Position numbers and translations under genes: made by a program
The notes under the pieces: model-generated
What the model was told of the DNA's origin: nothing
The model's database searches: none
The model's input: the letters and a program-made list of their open reading frames with translations, nothing else
NCBI GenBank assembly: GCA_000719025.1
Contig: JODP01000027.1
Location: 1 to 64,000, forward strand
Direction of reading: 5' to 3'
DNA: 64,000 nt
Origin: Kineosporia aurantiaca JCM 3230
GTDB lineage: Bacteria; Actinomycetota; Actinomycetes; Actinomycetales; Kineosporiaceae
In this document: one piece after another, positions 63,196 to 64,000 of the stretch
Position numbering within the stretch: position 1 is the first letter of the stretch
Layout: each line of letters begins with the position of its first letter

Positions 63196-63570
63196 TTCGG
63201 CAAAGGCGCTGCTACAAAATGGATTCAAGGTCAGCCCCGGTACGCCAGATGTTATCGCTCACTCATGCCTGTCGGGTATTCACCACAAGCCATCGCGGGA
63301 AAGCTCAACGAGGCAGACCAGGTCTCAGCACAACGACTTCGCGCTTCTGCTCCGGGGTACGCGAAACGCCTCGAGCTGGGGCGGCGACATCCGTCCATCA
63401 GTGTCGTGGACGCTCTCGCCCGTGCATTGGAGCTAGGGTCCGAGAAGCATCGTCTCTTTCGCTCGGCGGCTGGTTACGCCGCTCCCGAGACGGCTACTGG
63501 GCAAGTCGCCAGGGTGGTCACTCGGGACTGCCCCCCAGGGCTCCGGCGTGCAGCCTTTATGTCTGGTCTG
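63193..63570 (+). pseudogene. XRE/MmyB-like regulator fragment, frameshifted and cut by an IS
   Basis: One frame has HNDFALLLRGTR, and a second has AKRLELGRRHPSISVVDALA followed by RALELGSEKHRLFRSAAGY. Together they resemble the HTH of MmyB-like XRE regulators (YtrLEqGr-pS--VldALArAL). The match ends near 63540, just before the convergent ISAs1 transposase stop. The C-terminal ligand domain is missing. Confidence 0.6.
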
Positions 63571-63571
63571 A

Positions 63572-64000
63572 TCACTCCAGGAGTCCGTGCCGGTAGAGGG
63601 CGTCGATCGGGCAGACGTGATCGCGTCGGCCTTCGGGGATGTAGAGATAGCCGGCGCCCTTGATCGCGTTGATAACCGCACCCCGCAGTGTGGCCAGATT
63701 GATCTGGCCGTGCCCGGTGCGGCTGGTGGAGGTGTCCTCGCTGAAGCTCACGTCCCGGATATGGTGCTGCACCTCCACGCTCCAGTGTCCCCGGATCAGC
63801 GCGGCAAGTTCCGCCGGTCCGGCCTGGAAACCAGTTCTTGAGTCGGGCAGTGGCACGTTCACCTGGTCCTCGTAGCGGCTGCGTCGTCGCCTCCACAGCT
63901 GCCTGCCGCCCGCCGCTGTCGGCTCCGACCATCTTGACGCACCTGATCTGAAGCCGTGGACCTGCCGGAAAACCAGTCCCTCAAGCCCGCGGGTGTGCGC
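63572..64000 (-). pseudogene. ISAs1-family transposase, C-terminal part (extends past window)
   Basis: The minus strand reads LAALIRGHWSVEVQHHIRDV and SFSEDTSTSRTGHGQINLAT, then LRGAVINAIKGAGYLYIPEG. This matches the ISAs1 end (RGHW-IEN-LHW-RDV-F-ED...TG-AP--mA-LRN). The last catalytic Glu is the E of the SVE triplet. Upstream to 64000 the sequence is less clear and may contain indels, so activity cannot be judged. Confidence 0.7.

Overview
The window reads as a high-GC actinomycete chromosome segment. The evidence is the GTG/TTG starts, XRE-DUF5753/DUF397 regulator pairs, a DUF2637 membrane protein, MmpL, DUF1996 and DUF3500 proteins, and many secreted carbohydrate-active or lectin proteins. 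I cannot name the genus. No rRNA, tRNA or CRISPR array was seen. The region looks accessory: about thirty intact genes are mixed with nearly twenty decayed or truncated ones and with remnants of at least six insertion-sequence families (IS3, IS5-like DDE, ISKra4, IS1380, IS256, ISAs1).

Layout. 0-2.5 kb: an XRE regulator cut off by an IS3 end, then a divergent TetR/aldo-keto reductase pair with three evenly spaced 16-bp sites between them. 2.8-12.1 kb: secreted lectin-CHAP protein, an FHA-HTH protein overlapping a Ser/Thr kinase, a GH16 hydrolase, a ricin-type lectin, SelO and a GNAT-like acyltransferase. 12.1-13.5 kb: an SDR remnant, 16-bp tandem repeats and dense palindromes. 13.5-20.3 kb: a conjugation-type module consisting of an orphan copy of the ATPase N-domain, a DUF2637/SpdB-like membrane protein, a TraG/VirD4-like ATPase and a replication-relaxation protein. 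20.3-24.6 kb: broken LysR, SDR and DUF397 genes, one intact XRE+DUF397 pair, and IS debris that cuts another DUF397 gene.

24.7-26.4 kb is a lower-GC islet: a secreted protein whose C-terminus resembles RNase-type toxins, overlapping by 4 bp an ankyrin protein that could be its immunity partner. The toxin reading frame carries an in-frame TAG just after the signal peptide. 26.4-33 kb: a twice-frameshifted GH10-CBM2 xylanase, a winged-helix regulator with its membrane partner, a TetR/NAD(P)-binding pair and an SDR/LysR pair. 33.2-41.2 kb: one gene of 2,667 codons for a giant polymorphic-toxin-like protein with a duplicated internal domain.

41.8-55.7 kb: an LLM oxidoreductase pseudogene, DUF305 and DUF1996 secreted proteins, an AAA fragment, a sulfite-oxidase-like protein, an MBL/alpha-beta hydrolase fusion reading frame, separated GGDEF and EAL fragments, an AraC/SDR pair and an MmpL transporter. 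55.7-64 kb: a complete-looking IS1380 element with a frameshifted transposase, an IS256 remnant, then a mannosyltransferase-like membrane protein, a DUF3500 protein and a small exported protein. These are bracketed by a 124-bp direct repeat. At the right edge another regulator is truncated by an ISAs1 transposase.
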